Assembly (NCBI RefSeq): GCF_041296385.1
Contig: NW_027184085.1
Location: 53,349,109 to 53,413,108 of the forward strand
Length of the DNA stretch: 64,000 nt
DNA from: Aphelocoma coerulescens
Lineage: Eukaryota; Chordata; Aves; Passeriformes; Corvidae
Direction: 5' to 3'
Under the pieces are notes generated by a model, which saw nothing but the letters and a program-made list of their open reading frames with translations, searched no databases and was not told the origin of the DNA. This document shows, in pieces, positions 1-13,743 of this stretch; the stretch's first letter is position 1; every line of letters starts with the position of its first letter. Position numbers and translations under genes: made by a program.

Positions 1-225
1 ACAGGAGCTACACAGCCACCACTGGACTTTCTGAGGAAGAGCAGACCCCTTCTACTACAGGATCACCACTTCAGAGGACTGCTACCACCACTCTGCCTAA
101 CAGGGACTCAGGTTGTATCTTGACTCTGTCAGTGTTTTCTTTTACTTTCTTTTCCTTTTATTTAATTTCCATTAAATTGTTATTCTGACTTGGTGCCTCC
201 CACTGGTTTGTTTTCAAACTAGCAC
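1..225 (+). mobile_element. Possible ERV LTR 3' end at window edge
   Basis: The sequence 'tcagaggactgctaccacc...caggttgtatcttgactctgtcag', a long T-rich stretch, CATTAAATTG and GACTTGGTGCC resemble the R-U5 end of an avian ERV LTR. The start lies outside the window and no internal region follows. Confidence 0.4.
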
Positions 226-3200
226 ACATTGCTTGCCCCACTGTGAAATTAAGGCAATATGAAAATAATTATATAGCACCATGTCCACTGATTTCAGAAA
301 TCTAAACACCAGGCCTGAAGAGGCATTCTCTTCCTTTCTACTGAACATTCAATTAAATGATTCAAATGTTTTTCAACCAAATACTTTAAAATTAATTTTT
401 TTAGAAACCCATCACTCCTAAAGATGCAATGCCATTGCCTGTAGCTCATTATTTCAGAGGAAGTTAGTTAGATTTAACTCACATGAGTACCTAAATTAAT
501 AAACTTCATTCTTCACCTATTTATTCAGATTCCTTTATCCATGAACTATGTTTTTCTCTTGCTGTTCTATGAAACTGACCGCTCTATTGCTAGTGGAAAT
601 AATTTTACCTTGTGTATTAGTTTTACTAAATTGAATCTCAGTGTTTCTACTGCCCCTCATTTCCAAGCTGTTTCTCTTTGAGAGAAATCATAAGGAAACC
701 TCTTTTGGTTCAGATCCTGGACAAGGAACCAGTGTGATGTGTCTCAGTACTCTCTGACTTTGGTTAACCATCATGGTTCAGTTCATCCTTCAGTTTCATC
801 CTTCAATTCCACATCACCAAAAGAGTGGGGATAATATGTCTTTTCTGCTGGCCTTGACTCTTCCCTGTGAGGAGGACAAGACCTCTGCAATAAGCACTAT
901 CTCTCTTGGTACACACCACAATATGGCCTGTAAGGTCTTGAACAAAATAACTGAGAGGTCATGTTGCAGCTGTTTGACTCAGTACAGAGAGATGGCCGGT
1001 GTTTAACCAAGACAAAGACAGCCCCTGGAAACCTTTGTCCCAAGTTTTAAAGCTTACAGCAGTGCTGAACAGAGTGATCTGTACATTAACCCATGCAGGC
1101 TGACTTGGTTCAGTAAGGAGATACTTTCACAAATTTTACCCAATGATCAGCCTCTGCAAGGCTCATCCACAGCAGTGACCTCTCTGGCATGAGCAGGCAT
1201 TTTAACAGTGCTGTGTGTATATAGGTTACTTGGTCCAGTCCTTGTGTTTGTTCTTTGCTAAAATACAAAATAACAAAGGGAATTTTAAATCTTTGTTTGT
1301 GATACGATTGTTTGGCTAGAATATTTATCTCTGTGTAGGTATACATGAACAATGATAATATTAGTTCACTTATAATTTTTTTTTAAATTGCATTGATTTT
1401 AAAAGGTAACTATATTATATGGTGTATCCAGTTCCTGTCCCTTCCTTACACAAAAAATAATTCATGATCTTTCTTCTTTAATTTTGAAAAACACTATAAT
1501 TTTTGCTTGCTTTGTCAATGTTATGCAATATAAACATGTACAAAAGTCTAGCATAAACAACAGCATTTTTAATATGAAATACTGTTATTTTATCATTTCT
1601 TGTAACTTCTTCAATATGCCAAGCCCTAAAGGTAAAAGCTTTCTACCCTCACACTGCATTGCAGTCCAGCTCGCACATGTGAGACAAGTATTTCAGGAGA
1701 GGAGTCAGGTGACTCTGCACTCCAGGAATACTTCTCTAGTTATACCAGTTGCAGAATACTGGCAGGTCTTTTCTCTGTCCAGCCTGCAGAGATGGGCATG
1801 TTGAGAAACTTTTGGCCCTGTCAGAATCTAGTGATATTCTGATAATCTGTATTTTAGCCACTGAGCTGAAAATCTTGCCCACATCTTTGAAAATTCAAAT
1901 TTTCAGTGAAATGCAACGAAAGCTCTACATTTCAGGGGCTTGTGTACTAACATGGAAAACTGAGTAAGAACAAAAGGAGAGAGAGAAAGAGGGGTGCTGC
2001 AACTGGCACCACAGCATGCTAGTAGAGTACCAGACAGAACAGGAAGTACAGTAGGAGAAGTACAGTAGGAAGAAAAGACACGGTCATGAGTAAGTCAAAT
2101 GAAAATAATTAAATGGGAACTAATGAAATTAGCCAAAACACTAACAATGACACAGTCAGAAGGATGGGAAATCAGAGGCCATTCACCTCCTGTGTGAAAG
2201 AAAAATGTACATGTGCAGAAAGCCAAGACAGAGAAACACAAGGGCATGGACGGGAAGTTCTCTGAGTACAGTAAGGTAAAGGATGGTCCCTCTGAAAGCA
2301 TTTGACTAGAACAAGAGGTAGCTATGATTCAAGATGAAGAGGGATCAAGGCTGAACAAGGTCATAGGTCTGAATGTAAAATGGCCCACACTGCTGACAGT
2401 GATGGCTTGGGATATGAAGGTGGTTTTAGAGCAGAATGGTTTCAAAAGTGTTTGGTTTTAACACTGCCAAGTGAGTCAAAATTCACAAGGGATGGCAGTA
2501 CAGTCAGTTGGCACATACAGTTGGATAGATAGTGACAGAACTTTTCAAGAGCCATAGATGCATCAGTGTCTGTAAGAGGAGTGAGAACTGAAACCAAAAT
2601 TACATCTCTGCCCAGTGATTGTTCCAGGATGTAAAAAAAGAAGGAAAAGAAAAATGTCCGATCTCTGTGGAAAATCAGACAGAACAGCAATGCCTAATGA
2701 AAAATATACCAGTGGCTGGGCATTTTCATTTCTTGGAACAGACATCAGATTTTCTTCCTCTTATGGGGTGAATATTTGGCAGGCTGCACTATTTGAACTT
2801 GCTTAAGAGTAGTAATTATCAATTAAGTAATTTGAGTAAGGAAATGAAATATTCACATTCCTAGTTTGCTTTCAGGAAATACATTCCGTATCAACATTTA
2901 TTTCCTCAGTATTCACAACCATTTACAGCAATTTACAGTCCCTCCTAGTAAACAAAAAATAATAGAAAATACTATTCTAATGATTTTAAACTACTATGTA
3001 ACTTACTCCCCTCTTTCAGAATTCATTTGCTATACTTTAATTATACTCCTCTACTAAAATGTGTTTCAAAGTACTTCATACGAAGGCTAAACAAAACAAC
3101 ATCCTAAACTTGTGCCATTTATTGTGACAGTCTGACAACTTGTTGTGACAGGCATAACAGATTGGGTAGCAAAAGCTGAGCAGCAAAGGCTGGCTGACTG

Positions 3201-3605
3201 ACTTTTGTTTCAACAGATGATACTCTTGCTTGGCTACATTTTTAAGAGTGATCAGAACTAGAAAGACCATTTTCAAAGTAATTAAAATTTCGTTAACGCT
3301 GTAATGTAAGCAGTGCCGCAGTCTTGGGGGAAGAGGCAAAGCCATAGCCTTATCGTGCACACAAGGCCTCAGAGGAGGAATTAACTTAATTGTTTGCATG
3401 CAGGAAATTTGGGATGCGGGTTTCTTCCTGATTCAGTACAGGTTGATTGGTAGCTTGAGTTGGGGCTGGGCTGAAGATGATGCCACTGAGTCACTGTTAA
3501 AAATCAGTTTTCCAGCCTCTCCTCCTGAAAGCAGGCTGTCAGGGCTTGGCCAAGAAATCAGATCACTGTTCTCGTTTCCTGCGCTGTGAGATGTGGGTTT
3601 GGCGT
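226..3605. other. No gene seen; AT-rich non-coding DNA
   Basis: Only short, composition-driven open frames on both strands. No recognised repeat, RNA gene or conserved domain. Confidence 0.6.
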
Positions 3606-3740
3606 CATAGAATCATAGAATATCCTGAGTTGGGACACACAAGGATCATCGAGTCCAGCTCCTGGCCCTGCAGAGGACACCCCAAGAGTCACAGCACAAG
3701 CTCTCAAGCACTGTCCAAACACTCCCAGTGGTGGCTTGGA
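3606..3740 (-). mobile_element. CR1 LINE 3' fragment
   Basis: This begins with CATAGAATCATAGAAT, the reverse of the CR1 3' octamer repeat, followed by 'gttgggacacacaaggatcatcgagtcc'-type sequence typical of avian CR1 tails. The element is heavily 5'-truncated. Confidence 0.85.
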
Positions 3741-5120
3741 TAGCCTAGGGGAAAAAAAACCAGTTTTAGTTTTAGATACAAATTAGATACAAATCCATTC
3801 AGCAAAAAGAAGAGGTGCTTTAGGTATCACTGCACAGCTGAAGTGATCAGACAGACACAGGCTCTGCAAAAAAAATCCCCATTTTGCTCAAATGTATGGA
3901 AACCCCAAACTTGGAAACTTCTTGCGAGGAAACAGAATTGCTAGCAAGAAGTTTCTGGAAACAAAATTTCCAGCCAGCCTCTGGCTAGCTCTGCTCATGA
4001 CTTCAGCACCATCAAATGCCAAATCCACCAGACACTAGTCTGTGACCATGAACACTGCAGCCAAAACTCAAAATACTTCTAAAAAGGTCTGGCAATGTCC
4101 CCACCAGCACAGTCAAAAGCATACAGAGTGTATTTGAAAGACATCTACAATATCCCAGACAACCAATTTTCCAGAATTCACTAGCCACATACTTGACTGC
4201 ACAAATAATAACCAGAGACTGAAGCAAGATCAGAACTGTACTGCAGGTAAAACTCTCAGATCTGTTTTTTGTTTTCCTGCAAGAAAAGCAGCCAAACAGA
4301 TTAGCAGAGTCATAACAAAAAAAAGTTATTACAAATCAAAAGTTCACAATACCTCTTAAAATACTGTTGTCCAGTAAACACCATATTTATACATTGCGAC
4401 AATCATTTAATCAGATGGAAACCTAATGAAGATGGATCGATTAGTTATGCAGAGGCTGTACTGGAACCAGGAAACATGAAAAAACTTAATAAAAGGAGAT
4501 AGAAATAAAAGATGCATATAGATAGTCAAGCAATTATGTCTGTGTTCATCCAGCAGAAGGAAGTTTGAGGATAGAGGTGACATTTTTATCTTGTGCTGTG
4601 CAAACATCACACAAGATACTTAAAGTGAAGAAAATGACTTCCAAAAATGCTCTGAAATTCCACAATTCTAAGAAAATGGCCTTTGAAGTATCCTATTCTA
4701 AGCATATTTAAACTTAAAATAAATACAACAGCAAGAAGTCATGAAATGCTATGAAAAGATGCAACAGAAGGATTTAGGGTTCTCTGCATGCCTTTTTTTT
4801 GTTGTCGTTGTTTCTGGACCCCAAAGCCAGGCAAAAGCCCAGCCCAAGCAGACAAAGAGAAAGGGAAAATAATTGTCTGACTAGTGTACTTTCCAGACTC
4901 TGCAGAGAACACCAAAAGTTGCTGAGTGCTCTTCCATAGCTGAAGACAAGTGTTGGTACTTCTAATGGTGCAGAGGGTACCACTGGTTCTTACATCCAAG
5001 CCCCAGGACAACTGACAGCACCCTCAGTACTTCCACCTTTGCGGGGCTCAAAGCCCCTCTTAAGTCACATCAATAGCTGTCATTAAACTCTTGAGTTTTT
5101 CTCACTAACATGACAGGCTT
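3741..5120. other. No gene seen; non-coding DNA
   Basis: Open frames of at most 90 codons with no recognisable domain. No clear repeat. Confidence 0.55.
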
Positions 5121-5704
5121 GCCCGGGGGGTCAGCTTGGCCCTCCTCCCCCACCTCGCCTTTCCCTCCCTACGGTTCCCTGTCCGCACCTGTCCTGCCCT
5201 GCTCCGCCGCTTCCCCGAGGCAGCTCATGGCTGTGACAGCCTGGTGCTCCGGTGTTTCCCTGATGGAGCAGACGCTGCCTGCACCCAGCCCGCAGCCATC
5301 GCCGCCGCCGTGCTTCCCGCACTGCCCGCAGCCCCAGCCCGCAGCCGTGGTTCACCGACACCCGAGACACGCTGCCGCTGCCGCTCGGAAATCGCGCCCG
5401 GCCGCTCGCAAGAGCTGCACAGGCTTATCGCTGCTTGCAGCACACAGGCTCCATCTCCCGAGTTGATGCTAACCGGGTGCCCCGGGTACAGCGGCAACAA
5501 TCTATCCCTGTCTTCTGTTTCCTTCTCTGTCTCTCTCTTTCTATCTTTGCTTTCTTTTCTAGCCCCTTTTAGTAGGAGCATTTATCTTTCTTTATCAATA
5601 AAGAGTTCACAGATATAATGTTGTCGCATTTGCACTTTATTTTTGTCTGACCAATCTATCAAAAAGAATCCTCCCCAACTCCCCTTTTACAGTAGGACAG
5701 GACA
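5121..5704 (+). mobile_element. 5'-truncated copy of repeat family B
   Basis: This matches 30,160-30,768: a GC-rich block from GTCAGCTTGGCCCTCC, a shared GGAAATCGCGCCCGGCCGC, a pyrimidine-rich stretch, AATAAA at 5,597-5,602, and an end at GGACAGGACA. It lacks the first 320 bp of the 30-kb copy. The open frames in it (up to 160 aa) are not conserved between copies and are not genes. Confidence 0.75.
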
Positions 5705-6846
5705 CATGGGATAGTCTGGAATCGTTGGCTCCTGTTGTGTCTCGCTGGCTGGGCCACAGGTCCCCAGGCCCTTTGTTATGAAAGGGTCAGTGAGCCTGGT
5801 CTCTTGCCTTGAGAGCTCAACCTGCAGCTTGCACACTGTGCTACCTGCACCAAATATATTCTTCAACACTACTTCTCCACTTGCCTATATATTCACACCT
5901 GACTCAAGTGCACTCCATGCAAGACATAGGTTCTTTGAACTTAGAAATCAAGCAGCCTGAGGACATGGGGCAAGTAGAAAGTATGCCCAGCAAGTATGCT
6001 AAAGATGGCAGGACTCAGAACAACTGATTTGCTATTACAGAGTAGTTCTGCACAGGTACAGGCTAACCTTCATTTTCTAAACTACATTAATATTGCTAAA
6101 GGAAATATCTATGAAACTGGCACTGATAATGATAATGTCTAATTGGTGACAACAAGGCATTTTTACAAGAAATTATTTCTTGGCAGCTGTGGTTACAGCA
6201 CAGATAATATGCTGCATACTATTTCAACATGTCTGCTCAGTGCTGTGTAGGAGATTAAATTATTCACCTGTTTGGCCTGCAGGACATGGCAGGGGTATTC
6301 TGTGACAGCAATTTGGCAATCTTCATTGTGGTGCTGGCTGTTTGCTGCAGAAGGCTGTTTTCTGACTGTAAACCAGTACTGTCTTCCACTACTGCTCTGG
6401 AGCAATCGGTAGGCCTGTGCAAAAAGACAACAACAGTGAAACTAACTTCTGGCAATTTTGGCATGTTAAAACAAGGATTATTAATATTCCCAAGGATAAT
6501 CAGTAATCTCGTTTAACCAACCAGCCCTGTAAATCTGGCATTAAATAGCAAACCTCACATAAAGCAGTAGAAAATTTGGGATGAAAATAAAATAAACTGG
6601 TATTATTTAATCATACTTTGGAATGCTGAAATTCATGCATTAATTTTAAAGTGAGCAACGGCACCTAGTGTGTAATGATGATAGTGTAACTAATCTCACA
6701 CTCTGAAACTGAGATGCCTGCACAACAGACTGTGCCATTAAACAACATGAGGTTCTGTTTTGGAGCTGAACTCTTTAATTCACCTTTTATTCTCCCCTTT
6801 TTTTTTTGACCTGGAAGGGACCATTTAATCCAATTGTTTACTATGA
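5705..6846. other. No gene seen; possible CR1 scrap at the right edge
   Basis: AT-rich and non-coding. GACCTGGAAGGGACC at about 6,809-6,823 may be a short CR1 remnant. Confidence 0.5.
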
Positions 6847-6851
6847 CCCAC

Positions 6852-7896
6852 TGTATTGGATTGGCACGGCCTGGTTTTAGGCAGCAGGGGGGACACAGAT
6901 TCCTCCTGTGAGGAAGCTGCTGGAAGCTTCCCACCATGGCTGGCAGAGCCTGCTGGCCAAAACTGGGTCAACGAGAGAGGTTGGTGACACCTCTGTGATG
7001 ACATATTTAAGAAGAAAATCAAAGCAAAGTCACAAGATTTTGGATTCCAGCCAGAGAAGAGGAGGAGGTGAGAACACGTGAGGGAAACAACATGGCAACA
7101 CCAGGGTCAGAGGAGAAGGAGGGGCAGGAGGTGCTCCAGGAGCCGGAGCCGAGGTTCCTCTGCAGGCCGTGGTGCAGACCATGGGGAAGCCGCTGTGCCC
7201 CTGCAGCCCATGGATCCACGGGGGATGCCGAGATCCACCCGCAGCCCCTGGGGGAGGTGCCCGTGGCGGAGCGGGTGGATGCCTGGAGGGGGCTGTGATC
7301 CCGCGGGAGACCCGGTGGAGACAGAGGGCCCTGCTTCCAGGCGGGAGCAGCCTGTCCTTGGAGGGCTGCACCCCGTGGAAAGAGAGAGCCCCGGCGCAGC
7401 AGTTCGGGAGGGCCGTGTGCCCGTGGGAGGGGCTCACGCTGCAGCAGGGGCGGTGGGGCTGCTGCTCCTGAGAGCGGGCCCACGCCAGGGAAGTTCAGGA
7501 GAACTGTCTCCCGTGGGAGGGACCCACGGCCTCACAGGGGAAGACTCCTGTCCCGGAGCAGCGGAAGGAAATCTCGGTGATGGACTCACCAAGCCCCCAT
7601 GCCCTGTCTCCCTGCGCTGTCGGTGGGAAGGAGGGAGGGGCTGAGGGGCGGAGGAAGGTGTTCTAAGGGCTTATTTTATTTCTCATTATCCTCCTCTGAT
7701 TCTGTTAGTAATAAATGCACTGTACAGGTTAAGTTGAGCCTGTTTCACCCTTGAAGTGTTTCTCCCAGTCCTTATCTCGCTCATGAAGCATTTGTAATTT
7801 TCTTTCCTTTTCCCTCCTCTGCCTGGCTCTGGCAGGGTAGGGTGAGCAAGCAGCTCTCCTGGTTGCCCGGCATTGGGCCAGCGTCAAATCATGACA
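6852..7896 (+). mobile_element. 1,045-bp solo LTR, family C, with 5-bp TSD
   Basis: The element starts TGTATTGG and ends ATGACA. It is flanked by a perfect direct repeat CCCAC at 6,847-6,851 and 7,897-7,901. The first third has an AT-rich promoter-like part, the middle is very GC-rich, and AATAAA lies at 7,710-7,715 near the end. A 5-bp TSD fits an ERVL/class III-type or similar integrase. The 188-codon open frame at 7,078-7,644, and open frames on the other strand, are by-products of GC content. Confidence 0.85.
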
Positions 7897-7901
7897 CCCA
7901 C

Positions 7902-10900
7902 TTCATAGAAAAGTCAAAGAGCCTTACTGAGTTATTTCTGCATCAACTTGGCATGAAAAATGTACAGATTTCCTTTCTCGTTCTTGAAAAAAAATCAACA
8001 ATATAAAGAGATTGATAAGATCTGTTTCTATTCATTAATGCTTCAGCCTGAGATTACAGTTTTCTTCTGTGATGATGTTCTTCTTGGTGATGTGGTTTGG
8101 AACACAGGTGGTCCCCATGAAGAAACATCTTTTGCTACAGGTAAAGCAGTAGAGGTTGCCTGTACAGGTTACCTGAACACAGCTCAATCACTAGCTTGTG
8201 ATAATCCTTTGTATTTAATCATCTGTGTGATTCCTGCAGCGTTTTCACCTGTGCCAATTGAAGCAGGAGTTCTGGAAATTACCCATCACAAAGGAACACC
8301 ACCTGAGTCTGGGGAGAGACAGGATGGAATTGAGCTGTGGGCTGTAAGACATGCCTGCAGAACGCCACGCCAGCACAGAGAAGCTGGTCTCCGCCTGACC
8401 TTGGTGGGAGGAGATGCCACACGGCAGAGCCCTGCGGAGAGGAGCCTGCCCAAAACTGACAGACACCTGAAAGGCTCATGATCACCCCCATATAAGAGCA
8501 TTAAGAAAGTGTGTTACTGACATGGCAATGTGTCAGTGAAATGTCGCTTAGTGAAAAATACCATATAAGGAAATACTTGCTCTGGAAAGTGTACGGAACC
8601 AGCTCGTTTCTTTGAATAAACGTCTCAGGTTCCCTGCCAGTCTTAATCCATGCCCTAGTCATCACGTCACCTGAGGAAGAAGACCAAAATAAGATGAACA
8701 GTTCAATACAAGCTACATAATGACTACATATTTTGAGATCCAGCAGGCTGCGGTCTGGTCTGTGCAGGAAAATGACAAATGAATGTTGTTTAACATTTTG
8801 CTTGAACAGTTTTTCCATTCAGAAAACTATTTGCAACACAATAATGAGAAAAGCAGAACTATGAAGCATTTTATAAGGCTGATTACCTTTCTAGGACATA
8901 TAATTTGATACATGCTTTGTTTATCCAGAGTAAATTCAGTGGTTGAAAAGATTAATTGAACCTATTTTATGCTACTTGTACATGCTCTCACAGAGGAAGT
9001 AACTTATTTTTTTTTCTTACTGACTTTTGCACAAGAGCCTGCAATACACCAGCAAGAGTAAAATGACTTTTCTAAATTTAGCAGTTCATAAATCTCACAG
9101 GATACCAGTCCATCCAGTGGTTTGTTGTTTTGGGTTTTTCTCCTTCTTCCATGTCTTTTTTATATATCAAAAAAAAATAAAAAATAGGAGTGTGTGCAGG
9201 AGATGCACAGTATTTGCTTTTGCTTTTCTCCTCTCCCAGGGTACAAGAGGCCTCTGTCAGCTTACTCGTGCTCTGCCCCCTACTCTCTCCTCCTCTCTCC
9301 CCATACACACATAATGCATGCAGGTGTGCATACACACACATATACCTGTACATACATCCATTTTTGACTCTTCAGCTAATGGATAAGAAACTACTATGAC
9401 TTCAAAGCTCTCTGTTTTGGAGGAGCTGTGTGACCTGGTTCATGTAATTGGCTGAGGATTAAACTGTTACCACCCCAGCTACACTCACCAGGTGAATGAT
9501 CTTTTAAAAAGTTATGTTCTGCATGTCTTTTCCCCTATGCACTTGATGTTCATCTCAATGCCTTGGACAGCAGCTTCTCATTTAGTTGTGATTTGTTCTG
9601 TGCATAGCATACTGGATGGATGCCTGATCTCTAAGGGCTACAAGTTTTCAAAAGATAAACAGTACTATTGCCACACACACTGGTTCACATGTTATTCATC
9701 AGGACTAAAGATTAACTTAGATGCGCAGTTGTTCACTCCACACCTTGGGGAAAAAATTCTTCAGGACTCAGCATTCTAGAACATTCTAGGAGGCGACTTT
9801 TCCTCTACATTCCATCAGCCCTTGCTAACACAAAAGATTTGCTTCAGTTAATTTAGTTCCTCTTTTGGAGACCAGCAACAATGTACCTAGATGAGCAGGT
9901 TGCCTAGCTAGGCTTGGGACATTTCCAGGTCTTCTGTCACTGCATGGCAAAGGCCATGAAACCAGTTGAACTGCAGACAGCCCCAGCCTGCTGGAAACTG
10001 ACACTTGAAACTTCTTAAAACTGAGGCACCAAGCACCTGTGACACTGCTGATGATTTATCTACCAATAAAATGTTCAATAGATATGCATGACAGCAGCAG
10101 CAGCATTTTCTGCAGCCACCTTTTGGATTCTGGTCCAGTTTGGAGACAGAAACATCCTTCATCCCCATAGTTTCACTACAATGTGATGAATCTAGAAACT
10201 CTTTTGAAGCACAGCAGGTGGGTACCAAAGGAGGAGCCCCATGCAGTGCATCCTGGGTTATTTCGAATTTCTGACAGGATGAACTGCAAACAAGGTCCCA
10301 ATCCTACATGAACAGGCTCTGCCTGCATGTAGAGCAAGAAAACTCTGTGGGGTTTATCTGCTCTCATGTCTCTCCTGAGATTTCAAGTTACCCTAGTGTG
10401 AGAGACTGGAGAAAACCTTTACGTGCTCAAAACAACCGAAGTGTGTGTGTGTGTGTGTGTGTGGCAGGGTAGCAAGGCAAGCTCTGCAAAAACTGGGATG
10501 ATGCACTTCTCCACATCCCACCTCCCTGGAGCCTCTAGTCCAGCTCCAGAATGGTTATCAACCACTGGCACACCGGAAGCCCCAAATAGAGGGGAGGGTC
10601 CCAGGAAGTCAAAGCAAATAAAAAGTTGCACAAAGACACACCCTGCCCCTTTCTAACTTCCTCTTCTTGAAATCTGGGAAACTTAAAGTTCGACAGGTTA
10701 GAGTTTGCTAAGGCAATGCCTCATGAAATGCTTTATTTCGACTGAATGTTTTAAAATTTGCCAGGTAACCTTATTTTCTAAAGTGTGCCTGTAAAAGCTG
10801 AGAACGTTGTGTTTCTCCCAGGTGCCTGCCTCAGAGAATAAAAAAACTTAAGTCCCTTTAAGAAACACATCAGGCAAGTCCAGGGCTTTACACACAAGGT

Positions 10901-11116
10901 CTGGTAGATAAGACACCTTCTTCTCAAAAGGCACCTGGAAACCAGGCAGAATATCCAGGCAAAGTGAAACAACCCCAGATAAGGTCATGTGAGTTGCTAA
11001 ATCCAAGACCACTCCTGTGTGAAGTCTTGTCTAAGCTTACAAAATTTTGCCAGGGGAACTCTGGGAGAGGTTTGATGCATTTCATTGCCTACCCTGAGCC
11101 GATTAATGCAGCTCAG
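7902..11116. other. No recognised gene; unique-looking DNA
   Basis: The longest open frame (7,960-8,481, 173 codons, plus) matches no family I know and lacks other support. It is probably chance. It contains the GT microsatellite and a CA-rich patch near 9,310-9,345. Confidence 0.5.
10441..10463. repeat. (GT)n microsatellite
   Basis: A 23-nt uninterrupted GT run. Confidence 0.95.
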
Positions 11117-11650
11117 TCCTGGGTTTGCCTGGGATAGAGTTGATTTTCTTCAGAAGCAGGTACAGCACTGTTTCAGATTCAGTATGAGAATAATGCTGAT
11201 AACAACTGATGGTTTGGTTGTTGCTAAGAGTGCTTACTCTGAGTCAAGGACTGTTCAGTGGCTCATGCTCTGCCAGTAAGGAAGGGAACAAAAAAGTGGA
11301 GGGCAGCACGGCCAGGACAGGGGACCTGAACTGGTCAAAGGGATATTCCACAAAATAGACGAGTATATAAACTGGGGGAGTTACCCAGAAGAGGGCCTAT
11401 CTGGGTTTGGCATTGGCCAGCAGGTGGTGAGCAACCGCATTGTACATTACTTACTTTTCTTTGGTTCTCTCTCCTTTATTACTATTACTAATACTATTAC
11501 TATTATATTTTACTTTTTTTCAATTATTAACCTCTTAACCAACAAGTTTCACTTTTTCCTCCCAGTTCTCCTCCCCATCCCAGTGGGGCAGGGTGTCGTG
11601 AGTGAGCAGCTGCATGCTAGTTAGTTGCCAGCTGGGGTTAGACCACAACA
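11117..11650 (+). mobile_element. Solo LTR, family A, diverged copy
   Basis: This aligns end to end with the 18.5-kb and 22.9-kb LTRs: it starts with a TGGGATAGAG-type head, has GGGATATTCC and then TATATAAAC at about 11,373, and ends GACCACAACA. The 3' part contains an ACT-rich simple stretch at about 11,478-11,512. There is no primer-binding site downstream and no clear TSD. Confidence 0.75.
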
Positions 11651-13039
11651 CCTTCTCCTCACCACAAGTAGAATTCTTAGTAGCAGCTGACACCAAGTCA
11701 CATTTCTCACTCACACTCTGCAGGTAGGTGCAGCGGGAGTGATGAGCTGGTTTACACAAAGCAGGGCTGGAAAGCAATGGCTGCCTGTGGCACACTTGTC
11801 TTCCTCAGTTGTGCTCACTGCCCTAAGACACCCTTCACATTTTAATGACAATTTCCTAGTAAAGCCTGTCATGAAAAACAACGAGACAATGTTTCCCACA
11901 GTGTAAATGTCTCTTTGAAGTATTGAGAATGTTTTCTGACACCGTGCTCTTTTCCAGTGTTTGCAGCAGATTCCATGCAGCATGCAGCTCCTGAGCCCTC
12001 AAGAGCAGATTCCCAGGGGACTCCTGGGTGGTGCAATGTTTGCTCTCTCAAAATAGAGTAGCAACCCTGCAGTTGTTTTTTCCCACTGCACTGACATTTT
12101 TAAGCTGAACCATTTCATGATCGCTGTGGCCAAGACCATGCCACCTCCCACCAGGCATTCTCCATTACCAATCAGCAAGTCTAGGGCATCTTTCCTACTT
12201 CTCTCTCTGCATACTTGTGATAAGAAGTTCTCTCCCACAAACTTTAGGAATTTTTCAAATCTGCTCACCACAGCAGGATGGCATGTCCAGCTGATCTCTA
12301 GGAAGCTGAAATCTGCCATAAGGACAAAGGTTGCTGATCCAGAGATTTTTCGTAATTGCCTGTCAAGTTAACTTCTCACCACTGGCATCCTGGCTGGACA
12401 ACTGATAGAAGAAACTCACCACATCTGGTTTGTTTTCCATCCCTTCATCCTCACCCAGAGGTTCCCAACCACATCATTGCCAACTGTAAGGGCTATACCA
12501 TCAAACCTCTCCCTTCTATTTAGTGTGACACCTCCACCTTGCCCTTTGCTCTCCTCAATAGCCTGTTCCCTTCATCCCAGGACTTCGGGCATAGGACAAG
12601 TCCCTCTAATGCCAAGGATACCCCAGCTCTGGGAATAGACCAGGGCTTCCAGTCAAAGGCACTTGCATCGGCAATCCCTGAGCCATCTGCCGGGGACACT
12701 CCAGTCCCCAAGCCCCTGCTCATCCCAAGGAGAATTTGAAGAGGCCACTGGGACTATACAGAACAAAGAGAGCTGACACATTCATTGCTAGGAGATGCCA
12801 GAGAGCTCTTAGCAGCCAATAGCCAGAATGGACCATGGCAACACCACCACTATGGTTCACATCACGTGGCCCCTGGGCCTGCCAGTGCCCTGGCTCCTTC
12901 AGACGTTTGTGCTCTCTGAAACCTTCTAATCCCAAGGTAGGGACCAACCTGACCCCTGCAGCCCAGAGATGCTCTCAGGGGCAAGGGTGGAGGTGACTGA
13001 CTGTCATCGCTCCTGACTCTGTGTCAGGCTCAGCCAACC
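11651..13039. other. No gene seen; non-coding DNA
   Basis: Short frames only, nothing recognised. Part of 12,950-13,040 may belong to the family C repeat. Confidence 0.5.
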
Positions 13040-13743
13040 CATGCTGACTAGCTGGGCAGGAGCAGCCCTTCTCCACAGCCTGGTCACTTCCAGGTGATGA
13101 AGACCATGGTGAGACAAGCTGCCCCCTTCTGCCCTTGGATGACCACAGTGGAGCACAGACCCACCTGCAGCCCATAGAAAAGCCCCACTTTGGAGAAGGT
13201 AGAGATGCCCTGATGGAAGCTACAGCCCATGGAGATCTCACACAGGAGCAGGCTCCTGTCAGGAGCTGCAGCCTGTGCTTAGGAGCAGGCACAGGAGCTG
13301 GTTTTCTGGCAGCTGGAGCAATCTGTTCCAGAAGTACTGCACACCTGCAGAAACGGCCCATGTTGGAGCAGAGGAACAGTGTAAGGAGTAAGAAGCAGCA
13401 AGACTGAATTTTATGGACTGACTGCAATATACCCAATTCCCCATCCTTCTGCACAGCTGGGGAGGAGGAGGTAGAAGAGCCTGTACTAAGAGTGAAATTG
13501 AGAAGAGAGGGGAAATTGCTTTTAGTTTTGTGCTTGTTTCTTATTCCCCTACTCAATTTTTCATTGGCAATAGAAGGCACTAATTGCCCCAACCCCATCT
13601 GGCTAATGAGAGTACTCTCCCTTGTCCTTACCTCAACCCAGCTTTCCCATCTTACTTTCTCCCCCATCCTGTGGAGAAAGGAAAGTAACAGAGCAGCTTG
13701 GTGAGTATCTGGCAGGCAACCAGCCAAGGTCAAACCCATCACA
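13040..13743 (+). mobile_element. Solo LTR or fragment, family C
   Basis: This resembles the 6.85-kb element: 'ctgcagcccatgg' repeats in the middle, then a TTTCTTATTCCCCTACTC block and an end at CCAGCCAAGGTCAAACCCATCACA. The left boundary is uncertain. A 257-codon minus-strand open frame across it resembles no known protein and is a shadow. Confidence 0.6.

Noticed and set aside
7078..7644. 188-codon plus-strand frame and overlapping minus-strand frames of 135-154 codons
   Set aside because: They lie inside a solo LTR with a TSD, on both strands at once, and are rich in Gly/Arg/Pro. This is GC content, not a gene.
7960..8481. 173-codon plus-strand frame in unique DNA
   Set aside because: No known family, no homologous copy and no splice or promoter context. 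Probably chance, though not disproved.
9291..9345. CA-rich region as a CRISPR or structured repeat
   Set aside because: It is a short imperfect dinucleotide tract only. No spaced repeats occur anywhere in the window.
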